From Chamaecyparis obtusa (lineage: Eukaryota > Streptophyta > Pinopsida > Cupressales > Cupressaceae): 64,000 nucleotides of DNA. The stretch is taken from contig BSBK01002080.1 of the NCBI GenBank assembly GCA_027943335.1, forward strand, positions 1,120,001 through 1,184,000, given 5' to 3'. The notes below the pieces were generated by a model that was given only the letters and a program-made list of their open reading frames with translations, was not told the DNA's origin and made no database searches. The translations under genes and the position numbers were made by a program. Shown here piece by piece: positions 12,925 to 24,927 of this stretch. Position 1 is the stretch's first letter. The number at the start of each line of letters is the position of its first letter.

Positions 12925-14163
12925 TTATGTTGCACATAAGAAATTCAAGGTGTATCAGATGGATGTGAAATCTACATTTCTGAATGGGGATCTTGAAGAA
13001 GAAGTATATATAGAACAACCTAATGGATTTCCTCTATGCGAAGATAGAGACATGGTGTGAAAATTGAAGAAAGCTTTGTATAGGATGAAGCAAGCTCCTA
13101 GGGCTTGGTATGCAAGATTAGACAAGTACCTACTTCAGCTTGGTTTTAGAAAAGGTAATGTAGACAATATTTGTATTTAAGAACTAGTGAAGATGGAATC
13201 TTGATAATAGAAGTCTTTGTTGATGATATTATCTTTGGAGGTAATGATGACCTATGTAAGAAATTTTCTAAGGAAATGGAAAGTGAATTTGAGATGTCCA
13301 TGATAGGAGAAATAAAATTGTTTCTTGGATTGCAAATAGCTCAGAATGAGAATGGTATCTTTATTTCTTAGACTAAGTATCTCAAAGAAATGCTGAAGAA
13401 GTTTGGAATGGAAGACTGTAAACTAGTAGGAACACCTATGGTGACTGGTAATAAGCTAACAATTGATGATGAATTAAAGAATGTTTTTCAGACCTTATAT
13501 AGATCAATGGTTGGAGGATTACAATATCTAACCCACACCAGACCAGATATTGCTAATGCTATTGGAATTGTGGCTAGATATCAGGCAAAACCCAAAGAAA
13601 CACACCTAGCTATTGTAAAAAGGATATTGAGATATCTGAAAGGAACCATAGACTATGGCTTATGGTATGATAGGAATGATACCTTTGAAATTCATGCTTA
13701 TACTGATACTGATTGGGTAGGAAATATTGATGACAAAAAAAGTACTAGTGGTGGTGCATTTTTCCTTGGGAAAAAGTTGGTTTCTTGGCTAAGTAAGAAA
13801 CAAGATTGTATAGAACAATCTACTGTTGAATCAAAGTATCTTGCTACTGCTATAAATTGAACTCAGATTGTTTGGATGAAAAAAATGATGACAGACATTG
13901 GAATAAATTTTGATGAGCCTATGGTTATCCATTGTGATAACACCAATACAATGAATATTTCAAAGAATCCGATGATGCACTCTAAAACTAAACATATTTC
14001 TATTAAGTATCACTTCTTGAGAGACAAGGTGGCAGAAAAGGAAATAAAATTAGAATATATTAGTATAAAAGAGTAGATTGCAGAAATCTTCACAAAGCCA
14101 CTACCGAAAGACACCTTTGAATATCTCACAGGTATGCTAGGGGTTCAAGCCCCTCCTAGTTAA
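12925..14163 (+). pseudogene. Element C: copia RT-RNase H fragment
   Basis: Translation enters in the middle of RT ([15 protein letters not shown] motif at ~12950). A one-base frameshift near 13168 shifts the frame, then FVDDIIFGG follows at 13216-13242. RNase H ends with the KPLPKDTFEYL motif near 14100. Stops are TGA (~13057), TAG 13369, TGA 13858 and TAG 14074. The upstream Gag-PR-IN part must lie left of the window, beyond element A. It is closely related to B and E in sequence. Confidence 0.88.
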
Positions 14164-14460
14164 AATTAAATGATGCAGAGATGCATCAGTCAAAGGGTTT
14201 TTAGAGCCTTATCATAATTTGGACTGGATGTAGGGATATACTCCTTAGGGGGAGTCAGCGTGGAAGAAAGATGTTGGAAAGAAGTTGATGACTCATGTCA
14301 CCCTTTGCCATTGTTTTCAAAGGGGGAGTGTTTCTATGAGAAAATCCCTACTGTATGGGGAGATTGTATGTATTATTGTTTGGTTGCAGAACTTTGGATT
14401 GATATAACTTTGGGATGATGGATTTTCCCATATGTTAACATCAATGCCAAAGGGGGAGAT
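14164..14460 (+). promoter_or_regulatory. 3' UTR and polypurine tract of element C
   Basis: There is no coding potential. The tract GCCAAAGGGGGAGAT ends at 14460. An upstream copy, CCATTGTTTTCAAAGGGGGAG, is at 14308-14328. The arm at 14429-14451 is complementary to LTR bases 14558-14580 in 19 of 23 positions. Confidence 0.75.
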
Positions 14461-15718
14461 TGTTGGATATTGCTAATGCATGGGGAGGTGATTGAGACAT
14501 TTAATATGTTCAATCACTATGTTATTGAATGGGCACTCATTCTATTGTCTTCTATGTTTTGTCACTGATGTCAACATATATTTTTGTGAGGAAAACATGA
14601 TGGTTATCACAATGTACATACATTGTAAGGATGTTTTAGATGCTGCAAAGTCAGATGAGAGTTAAGGAGGATGTTGTGATCTTATATCCAAGATCACATG
14701 ATGTAATCTTGTATATTGGATAAGTTACAGTTGTTTTGGTAAAGACTGGTCACTAGACTGTAATAGTGAAAAATGCCAGAGTTAGTCTTTGTGATTCTGG
14801 TATATCTTCCAGATGATATGGATTCAAGGTATGTGAGCTTGAGGGATGACAGAAAAGGTACTAAAGGATGTTCACTATTTAGCACAAGGTACAGAACACT
14901 TGGTGACATCATCTGTGGCGTATGTTCTAGAGGTGACTTATTCAAAAGCCGACTTGGGAGATGTAGCGTGTGTTATGCTTGGTGAACATAAATTAAGGAT
15001 GCAAGTCCTTAATTTTTGTAATGAAATCATTATATACTTGTTCTAGATACCATGTGTATCTTAGAAAGGGTTTATGTAATTGTTTGTAATTAGGAAAGCC
15101 TCATGAGTTGAACTATTTATGAGAATTTTAATAAGGTATAAATAAAAGGTATTTTCTTTGGAATAGATATGGATGTGGATGATGATATAGAGAGGTTGTG
15201 AAAGCTGCAAGATTGTGTTTGATGCATGTAGAGTAGAGGTTTGTTGGTAGACTTCATTAGAACTGATCAAGAAAGACAGTTGCTGCTAAATAGTTCAAAA
15301 AGATTATGTATTTCTTCATATACACTTGTATTGTGAACAATGAGTTCTGAAGGTGGATTTAACCTTCTTTGGGCAGTGAGCCTTAGGTAGTGAGCCCTCT
15401 CTTTTTGTTATTGACTCCTAATAGGGTCTTTTCTCTAACAAGGACTATGTACTGTAATGTTTCAATAAGCTCCTAACATGGCTATATCTTCTAACAAGGA
15501 TAACTATACTCTCAGTACATCATTTCTAGGTGCTAATTCCCACCAGCGTTTTTACCTTTAATAGGGTTTCCCCAAGACCAAAATATTGTGTTATTGTGTT
15601 GGCATTCATTGTGTTCATTAGATCTAATATTGATGCTACTTAAAGTTTAAAGTTTAATAATCTGTCATACAACTGATTCACCCCCTCTCAATTGTATTGT
15701 GGACTGTTATTCCTAACA
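14461..15718 (+). repeat. 3' LTR of element C
   Basis: TGTTGGATATTGC...GTTATTCCTAACA, 1,258 bp, directly after the polypurine tract. It has TATAAATAA at 15137-15145 and the repeated CTCCTAATAGGG motifs at about 15414-15500. It is closely related to the split LTR of C' (16011-52026), which allowed the G and K insertions to be mapped. Confidence 0.92.
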
Positions 15719-16010
15719 AATATAACCAATATCAGAAAATAATAAACCACATAGAAGAGAACACAAGACACAAAAATTTAACGTGGTTCACCCAATCCTT
15801 GGGCTACATCCACCAAATAGAGAGTCCAATCTTATTATTTGGTAATTTTAGCCTATTACAATCTACAATCACTTGCAACTCAATATCACTGCAAGAAGCT
15901 ATGAAATCCTCATATATTGAGAAAACCCTAACCCTAAGAAATTATAACAAGACTTATGTCAGTTAACAAGTTAACCCTAAAATACTTGACGAGTCAACAT
16001 AGGAGAAATC
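15719..16010 (+). other. Unassigned DNA between elements C and C'
   Basis: About 290 bp without a convincing ORF. It contains AACGTGGTTCACCC, a motif I recall from dispersed plant repeats, so it may be an older element remnant. The first five bases (AATAT) would be the right TSD of element C, whose left copy is off the window. Confidence 0.4.
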
Positions 16011-17042
16011 TCTTACATATTGCTAATGCATTGGGGAGATTGATGATACATTTAATATGTTTAATCACTACGTTGAGTGATGTTAGAGATACTGTTGTTG
16101 TCATTATTTTATCATTGATGTCAACATATGTTTTTGTAAAGTAACAAGCTGGTCATTATAGTATATAGATACTATACAAATATTTTAGAACGTGCGAAGT
16201 TAGTTGTGTATACTGGATGGTGCTGTGATCTTATATCTAAGATCACATGGTGTTATATTGTGTATTGGCTTAGTTACAAATGTTTTGGTGAAGATTGGTT
16301 ACTGGACAATGACAATGGAAGTTGACAGAGTTAGTCTCTATGCTTTTGGCATATCTTACAGAAGGTATAGATTCAGTGTATGTGAGCTTAAGAAATGAAA
16401 TACATGGTACTAAAGAATGTTCGATGGTTAGCACAAGGTATGGAATGTTGGATGATGTTAGTTGTGGCATGTGTTCTAGAGATGACTTATTTGGAAGCCA
16501 ACTCGAGGGTTGTAGCGTGCATTATGGATGGAAAAATTGAATTAAGGATGTCAGTCCTTAATTGTTGTAATGTAATTGTTTTAGATACCGTGTGTATCTT
16601 AGCAAGGAGTTATATAATTGTTTGTATATTAGGAAAGCCTAATCGGCTGACTAGATCATGTAGAATGTAATAGGGTATATATGTAAGATCTTTTCTTTGG
16701 AAAAGATATGGTGAGAATGTGTGATGTAAAATAGATTGTGGAAGCTATGAGCTTGTGTCTACTAGATGTAGAGCAAAGGATTACTTGTCTACTTCATTGG
16801 AATTGATCAAGAAAAGATATTTGCTATCAGACAGTTCAAAAGATTGTGTATTTCTTCATATACAATTGTGTTGCATACACTGAGTTCTAAAGGTCGATTT
16901 ACCCTTTTTTGGCCAGTAAGCCTAGGTAGTGAGCCCCCCTCTTTTCTTGACTCCTAACAAGGTTTGTCTTCTAACAAGGATTTTGTACTGTAATGTTTTA
17001 ATAAGCTCCTAACAGGGCTAGATCTTCTAACAAGGATACTAT
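16011..17042 (+). repeat. 5' LTR of C', first piece
   Basis: It aligns with the C LTR from its first bases through the CTTCTAACAAGGATA motif, then stops at ACTAT (17038-17042), the target duplication of G. A TATATATG box is near 16675. Confidence 0.85.
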
Positions 17043-18287
17043 TGTAATACCCAAAAAAATGGGCTATAGATTCATTAACCTCTTACATCAACAAATCAAA
17101 TGAAATTGACATCAAAGTCTTAACCTAAGGCACATCTGCACATCAGTTTTATCAAAAATTGATTATCTTAATTCTGCATTAGAGAATATTCTTTGAATAT
17201 TCCTAATTAGCCTAATTATCTTTAATTGAATATTATTTGGTGATAAAACATATTTATCCTAGAAATTTGATTAATTGAATATTATGAATATTTAGTTAAT
17301 TAAGTTTAATTCTACCACTTAATTATTTAATTATATTTATTCCTAATTTATATTGTTTTATTTGACAATAAATCAAATTTGCTAAAAATAATTAGTTGAA
17401 TTCTTATTTAATTGATTAAAACAAGTTGTCAAATTTAATAATATAGTTTGGAATAAAAGTTTGATTTAATAATTGATTAACCCATAAATTAGTTATTTTA
17501 AATTTAAAATCAGTTAAGTTGAGAATAAATCACTTTATTTTTAAATTAATTAATATTAAATCATTCATAATTAGAAAAGTAGTCAACTTTAAATCAATTG
17601 TCAATTTCAATTTGTTAACTTTCTAAACTCGACATCTGATTGTGAGTTGAAAAAGTGAACTAAACTCTATTTTGAGTCAAAAAGTGCTTTTGCATGATTT
17701 TATGAGTTGATTTATTTCTGATTTCTTGTTAACTCAAAAATCAACTTGAGTTTATCAAGAGTGATTTATGGCTTTTCTCAATGCATCATCAAGCCCTGGA
17801 TTTCTATAAAATCAAGGCTCAGCTCTTCACAAAAGGATCCCTCGAATTTGCACAATTACTCTGGTGAATTTGCATACGAAGAATCAAGCTCTTGCGAACA
17901 AGGTTATTGTGAGATTTTGTTATTATTTTTTAGGGTTTATAGCATTCATTCATTCAATTCATAGCATTTTTAGATCAATTTGCATATCAATTTCATTCAT
18001 CTAGATTAGATTCATATCAGTTTTTATCTTATTGCATACAAAAATCCAAAAAAATAGATTAATTTGCATTCATATCTCATTTCTTTCATCATTTTAAATC
18101 CTTCATTTAGGTGTTGCATTGTCACTGATCTTGGTCATAATATGAGAATACCATACTCGCACCTACTAGAAGGTAGTAAATTGCTTGGTTATCTTATTTC
18201 ATTTATTTGTAGATTTCTCGATTTGCTAACCTCTAATGTTTTACTAAAGTGTTGTGTCCACAGCTAGGTATAATTTCCACACACACA
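17043..18287 (+). repeat. 5' LTR of element G
   Basis: 1,245 bp, TGTAATACCCAAAA...CACACACA, with a TATAAAA box at 17805-17811. It is AT-rich with many TTAATTGA stretches. The partner is 47067-48306, and a diverged relative is the H LTR. Confidence 0.92.
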
Positions 18288-20598
18288 TTTTGAGCACCCA
18301 CCATGGGGCCTTGAAATGGGTTTCCATTCATCTTCTAACAATTTCTATCAATTTTATGTAATTTTTTATCAAAACTATAATTTTTTGTACAAGTTTTGAC
18401 AGAGTGTCATGCTAGGACTCCTTGACTATCGTACGATAGTTGGAGTTTTCAAGAATCATGCTGATTCTTATAGATTGTCATTTCAGGATAACTGTATAGT
18501 GCGTGCACAGACCCATTGTCGTATCGTGCCTAGATTTTCATGCAAGAGGTAACCCACTATCATATGAGTTTTGGTACCAGATATTCAATTGTCATATCAA
18601 ATTTTTAGTTTGTCTTTCTAATTTGATTTTTGGATTTGGACTGATAGCTAACCCTAACAATTGAGATCTATTTTTGACTGGTACTTGCTGATTCTGATTG
18701 GAAAAGTGCAACAAAAATTGCAAAAATAGGTAAAAATCTACTAAGCATGTTGCGAAGGAACTCAGGTATTCTATTGCATCTGATAACACTTCAATTTGGG
18801 ACATAAAATGAACTCACATGTGTCAATCTTGAGTGTCTTTACTGCTTTCATAAAACACACTTCAGTTTTGGGCTCTAAAACAAACATAGATTTTCTTTCC
18901 GCATATCTGTTACACATAGTAATTAGGCCCTATGAACACTATTTGTGGAGTTCTTGAGGGATTGGGATTCATTCACTTGTTTTTCATGTGAAGCTCTTCT
19001 CAAAGATAGATCCCCTTGTAGGTAGGGAGAATACTGTGATTATCTCACATTCTACTTGGTTTGGTCCTCAACTTTGATTGGTACGTTCTCTCTTGGTCCC
19101 ACTTAGAGAGCTCAGTAGACATTGTTGTTGACATCACAAACCTTGGTGATGTGATTTTAGTCTTATCATGTCAAAGAATCTATCTACTGTGTTTGGGTAA
19201 AAGTGAAAAGGCTAGAGGGCTATGCTCTACTCCCTTTTTGGGTAGTATCAAAAACTCAGATCCTTGAATCTGGACCAAGTCCCCATGTGGTCTATTTTGT
19301 GAGTCACCTTTAGAGAGGGTTAACCATAGTGGACATTCCCTTTATTGGGTCAACCACATGGACAAAACCTCAAGCGGTAATAGCCATTTTAGCTGTGGTA
19401 GTAACAACCACTATATAAATGTCTTTGTGGAAGAAATATCCTCAGGTGCAGTCTCTTGTTGGGCTGTCAAATCTCCTCAGCAGATCCTGATTGATTAAAT
19501 TCTCAGACTATGTCAAAACACCCGTGCACCTAGATTGGATTTCACCCTCTTGAGATTACAAAAGTTGTAGAGTCAGACCATTACTAAAAACCCTAGTGCT
19601 GCCAAATTTTCATTTTCTATGACTATGTGCGTGATTGGAAAAACTTTTGAAAACATACACAAGTAGTATTCCTAGGGTTAGAAAAATAAGTCACTTGATT
19701 GTTCATGTGCAAGGTTTCTTTGTCCCTTGCTCATTATTTCTAGATGTGCTTGAATTCCCTTGCTTTCTATTCTACGTACTTGTTATCTACTTGGTTATTG
19801 AAAATGAATGAACCTGAGATGAACTATTACACAGATCTTCAAAACCTGGATAGAGAAATTTTGCAAACAACCAGATACTAAAAATTGAAAAAATTGCAAA
19901 TCTGAAGAGAAATTCCTTTCTGGATTCCAAAGTCATCCCACACACTTAGAAATTCATACGAGTTTTGCCCAAGTGTCATGCCAGAACCCTTATATTGTTG
20001 TATAGGAGACTATTTACTATCATACGAGTATTGTTAGAAAAAGTCAAGTAAAATCAATCCCTAGTGTCAACTGTCATATGAGTGTTTCAATTGTCATATG
20101 AGTGCTTTCAATTCTCATGCCAAACCTCACCTAGACTCATCCGAGCCTAGAGAAATGCATATCAAAATTTTGAAAAATTGCCAGAAACCTACCAAATTTG
20201 TCAGAGACTCAATTTTTACAGCCTACTTGTAGAGTCTATTAGAAAATTCACTATGTCAGGAATAGAGCAGAAACTAGAAGAATCCAATCATTTTCCCAAA
20301 GTGGTCTCTTGAGTTTGATCCAACCATCTAATTTATCGATTTGAATCTCGTCCATCTTGTGTCAAAACCTTGTCAAAATTATCTTCAATTCAATCTTCAA
20401 CAAAATGGACAAGTGTTGCGAGCTCATGTCCACCATCTTTTGGGTGTCTACCCATACATCTAGGGCACAATATCCTTCATTTATGTCCAAGTCAGTCTTT
20501 AACCAATCCAATCTTGACAAGGTTGCGTCATTCAATCTTCTTGAAATGAGTCATTCTTTAGCTATCTTAATCTTTCTCTTTTGATTCACCCAAGGTTA
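18288..20598 (+). other. 5' leader of G with repeated TCGTACGA/TCATATGA palindromes
   Basis: 2.3 kb without a convincing ORF, as is usual for Tat elements. GCACCCACCATGGGGCC lies just inside the LTR and is conserved in H (62249 onward). It is where a primer site should be, but I cannot assign the tRNA. Palindromic motifs occur at 18425-18440 (ACTATCGTACGATAGT), ~18515, 18557, 18588, 19952, 20015, 20071 and 20090 (see findings). Confidence 0.6.
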
Positions 20599-21310
20599 AT
20601 GGTCGAAACTAGAGCTTCCTCACAAAGAAAACAAGGAGAACAACCCAGATTCTCTTCAGCATCATCTTCTATGATTGCTCAGATATTTCATCAACCCTAT
20701 GACACAACAAAATTTGTAGAAGATGCTCTTGGCAATATTTACTTGAAATGTGGTTACGTTACCCCACTTGCATCAATCCAAAGAGGTACTCAATCACCTC
20801 CACATCAATCAATCCCTAGTAGTTCTCATCACAACACAATGTCTCAAGGAGGAGGAAACCAAGGATCCCAAGGCCATCAATCTAATCATGAAGATCCCAA
20901 ACTGAATCCATCTAAAATTGAATGATACAAAAGTGATGACCACTTTCAAAAATTGATGAAACATTTCTTAAAAGAAGAGAAAGAAGCTGACTTCTTGGAC
21001 CTAGCTCAAAAAGGAGTCAAACTTCCTCCAAAATTTAATGTTGAAGATATCTTCACTCAAGAGGAAGAAACTCCTATTACAGCCATGATGAAATAGATGC
21101 ATGCTATGCAAGTCAAGTTAAACAAGCTAGAAAAAGAGAAGGAACCTAAGGAGTTTTCTATGGAGGATCTATGTCCTTTTCCATTTGAAAAAAACTTGTA
21201 CATGCCGCCATTCCTAAAAAGAATGGAGATACCAAAATATGATAAGTATGATGGCAACTTTGACCCTCAATATCATGTCAGAGAATTTTGTACTCAATCC
21301 ATGGAGTTTA
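20599..21310 (+). pseudogene. G gag, N-terminal part
   Basis: Start at ATG 20599 (MVETRASSQRKQ). A Ser/Gln-rich disordered N-terminus is followed by a Lys/Glu-rich helical stretch and the IPKYDKYDGNFDPQYH motif typical of Ty3/gypsy Gag (retrotransposon gag family). Stops are TGA 20923 and TAG 21094. The ORF is cut at 21310 by element D and resumes in the same frame at 34484. Confidence 0.8.
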
Positions 21311-22422
21311 TGTTGGAAATTTGACTATACTATTGTATATGACTTAATATAGTGTTTTCATTATGGCAACAAAGTCATATAGAGTTTTGGAGTCAGCGCA
21401 CATCATTAGAAGATCAATATCTGGCTAAGTATAGAAGACTAGATAGTTAACATAGCACTAGTAGATCAGAGCATCAGCGCACATGCGTATGATTGAGTTT
21501 TGGTATGCGCACTAGAATATAAGATGGTAAGAGTATATTAATACTTAGTCTAAGAGCACATGATTAGAAGATTCAGTATGACAAAGATACAAACAGTTAA
21601 AATTACACAGACAATGAATGCTAGAACAAAATAGTGTATGCAACTGACTATTGGTAATTTGATTAGTGACTATAATATTGTTTTGTAAAGGCTATGTGCC
21701 TATTGTAATTAGGTTGTAGACATGTAATTAACTTTTTTTGTAAACACGCTTGAGCCAATTTAATTGGAAGCATTGTATGTAATCAGTTATAGGCTGACCT
21801 AGTTAATTGTTTTGATATCACATATAAATATGAGATGCACCCTTTATAATTGGTATGGAAGTTGAAAAAGAGTTGAGATAAGTAGAGAAAAAGTGAAAAG
21901 TTAATAAGATGTATTAGAGATTCAAAAGAGGTCAAAGCATCAACACATCAAAGGAATTGATTAGACAAGTAGTGTCACAGTGCCAGTTCATCCAAAAGAT
22001 ATAGTGTGTATCTGAGATCAGAAGGTTGTAGCCTTCACCACTTGAGTAGTGAGCTCTTGGATAGTGTGTCCCCACCCCTAATAGGGTTAATTGTAAAATA
22101 CTCCTAATAGGGTCCAACCTTTGACTAGGTCACTGTACTAAATGCATTGTAAAGACAACTCCTAACAGGGTTAAGGATCTTCTAATAAGGATCATAAGAC
22201 AATAGTAAAGATTATTAGTGGGTGTCAATTCCCACCAGGGTTTTTACCTATTTGGGTTTCCCCGTAACCATATTGGTGTTATGTGTTGTGTTCATCTATC
22301 TTGTTTATGTTAATGTTCATTTCAGTTCTTAAGCATTCAAGTTAAGTTTAAAGAGTAAAGAAAAAAGATCAAATATAGTGAACACTGATTCACCCCCCCT
22401 CTTAGTGTTCCCATTCTTAACA
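21311..22422 (+). repeat. 5' LTR of element D
   Basis: 1,112 bp, with a TATAAATA box at ~21823. The R/U5 portion has CCCTAATAGGG, CTCCTAATAGGG, CTCCTAACAGGG and TTCTAATAAGG repeats. The arm at 21355-21374 matches the polypurine-side arm of the element better than the 3' LTR copy does. Confidence 0.93.
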
Positions 22423-22476
22423 ATTGGTATCAGAGCTTTGGTCCTTAGCAAAGAAGTTTAACCACTTGAGGAGATC
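22423..22476 (+). promoter_or_regulatory. Primer binding site and leader of element D
   Basis: A perfect TGGTATCAGAGC (initiator tRNA-Met type) is followed by GGTCCTTAGCAAAGAAG-TTTAAC-CACTTGAGGAGATC, nearly identical to the leader of autonomous element B. ORF1 starts at ATG 22477. Confidence 0.9.
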
Positions 22477-23547
22477 ATGGACAAGACAGAAATGAAACAT
22501 TTGAAAGGAAATCTTGAAGCTGCTCTTGAAGACCTAGACAGATCTAAAAAAGAAATTGAAGAGATAAAAGAAAAAGCTAGTGATGCTCAAGTAGTCATCA
22601 AAAGACTAAGGAAATATTTAAAAGAATGTTCTACAAGTGATCTAGGGATTATGGTAAAAAATTTAAATGAAGAGAATGCATCTTTGAAAGATCAGATTGA
22701 AGAATTAGATGACAAGCTAACTAACAGTCAGGAAGTCTATGATGAACAGATCAAAGATAACCTTCAATTGAATGAAGAATTAAGGCAACCAAACATGGAA
22801 ATCTTGGAGCTAAGAAACAACAAAGAAAATTTGGAATTTGAGTTAAAAGAAGCAAAGAATCACATTAATAAATTACACACAAGCAAGGATCTAATTGAAT
22901 CTCAGTTATATGCTTAGAATCTTAAAGGAGATACCAGTGGCATTGGATTCAATGAAGCACAAAATCAGATTGATGACATCCGAGCAAGGATGAAAGCACT
23001 AGAAGACACTACAAATGCTATGGAGACTGGAAGTCAGACTAAAGATAATTTTGAACCATCCAAAGATGAGCACAAGCTAGTAAACCAAACTTGTTATTCA
23101 TGTAACAAGCATGGACATATAGCAAGGAATTGTAAAGAGGTAAGACCTTTCAACGGTTACTGTTATTCATGCAATAAATTTGGTCAGAGAGCTATGAATT
23201 GTAAGACAAGTTAGAAGAACAAGACTTAGCATAATCAGAGAAATTAGAATCAACCAAATGTAAGAATTTTTTAGATTGTTACATGTCAGATATGTAACTA
23301 TAATGGTCACTCAGCTAGATAGTGCAAAATGGTAACCCATGTCAATGCACTGAGGAATTTAAGGCCTCCAGTTATTTGTCACTCATGTAACAAGGTTGGA
23401 CACATCTCAAAGTTCTGTAGATCAAGAACGCAAAGTCAAGAAAGCCCTAAAATGCTAGATGAATCAATACTGGATACTGAAGGAGAAGTCAAGTTTGTGA
23501 AAGCTATAAGATGCAAGCTTGACTTGGTTAGAGGCAAAGAAGGATAA
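22477..23547 (+). pseudogene. D ORF1: coiled-coil protein with four CCHC zinc knuckles
   Basis: ATG 22477 to TAA 23545-23547, one frame, about 356 codons. Residues 1-145 are a long charged coiled coil. Knuckles are at 23092-23133 (CYSCNKHGHIARNC), 23161-23202 (CYSCNKFGQRAMNC, His replaced by Gln), 23284-23325 (CQICNYNGHSAR, then stop, then C) and 23377-23418 (CHSCNKVGHISKFC). Order and spacing match A ORF1, including the NGYCY...RA context of knuckle 2. All six internal stops (22915, 23212, 23227, 23245, 23272, 23320) are TAG. I infer a Gag-like RNA-binding protein, unlike the single-knuckle Gag of B or E. Confidence 0.8.
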
Positions 23548-23568
23548 GGTTGATGAGAATGTATTGGA

Positions 23569-24870
23569 TGTTGGAGATTTGCCAACAGGCTAGTACTGAC
23601 TATATGTTTGTCATTGATGACAACATATGGAAAGTAGCATGCATGGAAGTCTTATGTAGTAAGACTTTAGTATATGATGCATGGACATGATATCAGCATG
23701 ATATCATGGGCATAGAGGTTAACTATAAGTACAGATAGTTATATAGCAGCTTGTGTTAACAGTGTTCTTGACAAAGTTACAGGCAGTATTCTATGTATGG
23801 TTTTCCATACAATTGTCTTATGGGCATGCACCCTAGGATATATGTTGAAGACATGTTAGTGATGTTTTAGTTATGAATGCATAGTCTAATGATGAACACA
23901 AGTAAAGTTATGCAGTCGCTATTCACCAGTAGCAGTTTCTTGTGTTTGTTCAGAAGAGCTGACAAAGATTTTATTGTTTCTTGAGTTGCACCTATCTTGA
24001 GGATATGCACCCTGGGAGTTAAGCTTGGAGAAGTGTTATCGATGTTTAGTTAAGAGTGCCTAAGTTAATTCAGCTTACAGAGAAAGTTCTAGTTGTTTTG
24101 GTAGAGCCGACAGTGTGTAGCGTGTGTCTACAATTATTTTATTAGACAGGTCCTAGAATGAGTTGTGTGCATAATAGAGCCCATAGAATATTTTTTGGAG
24201 TTTATTATGGTTTCTCTGATATGATTTCAAGGTGGTTCTAATAGGCCAACTTGATTATATCATTTGGAGGAAAGATATTTATAGGCAGTCATTTGTGATT
24301 GCTGAAGTGTGGTTCATAGTTGATTAAGCAGAGCAGAGCAGAGTGTGAGAAGTGTTGAACCATCAGAAGAAGGTCTATGTGACCAAGTATAGTATGTGTT
24401 CTAATCATTGGAACTGATCTAGATAGAAGGTCAAAGCACAATTCACCAAGATCCAGATATAGTGTGTATCTATTATTCAGAAGGTTGTAGCCTTCACCCA
24501 TTTGAGTAGTGAGCTCTCGGACAATGCGTCCTCTCCCCTAATAGGGACAATTGTAAAAGACTCCTAATGGGGTTCGACCCTTAACTAGGTCTATTGTACT
24601 TAATATATTGGAAAGCTACTCCTAACAGGGTAAAGGATCTTCTAGCAAGGATCATTATACATTAGTACAAAATATTAGTGGGTATCAAGTCCCACTGGGG
24701 TTTTTACCTATTTGGGTTTTCCTGTAACCAAAATATTGTTGTTGTATTCAAGTGTTCTTTCATTATGTTTATGCTTTATGTTTAAGTATACTTAATTGGA
24801 TAAAGAATTGAAACTTATAGATAACTAATTCACCCCACCTCTCAATTATCTCTGGGGACTATTCCTAACA
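23569..24870 (+). repeat. 5' LTR of element E
   Basis: 1,302 bp. U3 contains a repeated palindrome (CATGATATCA then CATGATATCATG, 23686-23708). The R/U5 portion has the common CTCCTAAYRGGG repeats (24535-24655). It is followed by the primer site TTGGTATCAGAGCC. Confidence 0.93.
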
Positions 24871-24927
24871 ATTGGTATCAGAGCCAAGTGCCTCAGAGAG
24901 AAATTTTAATAGCTTGAGGTTGATCAA
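24871..24927 (+). promoter_or_regulatory. Primer binding site and leader of element E
   Basis: ATTGGTATCAGAGCC is complementary to the 3' end of plant initiator tRNA-Met. The leader (GAGAGAAATTTTAATAGCTTGAGG) is a diverged form of the leader in B and D. Gag ATG is at 24928. Confidence 0.88.

Noticed and set aside
15895..15945. ACCCTAACCCTAAG near 15930 looks like plant telomere repeat.
   Set aside because: Only about two units, within unassigned repeat DNA; no array.
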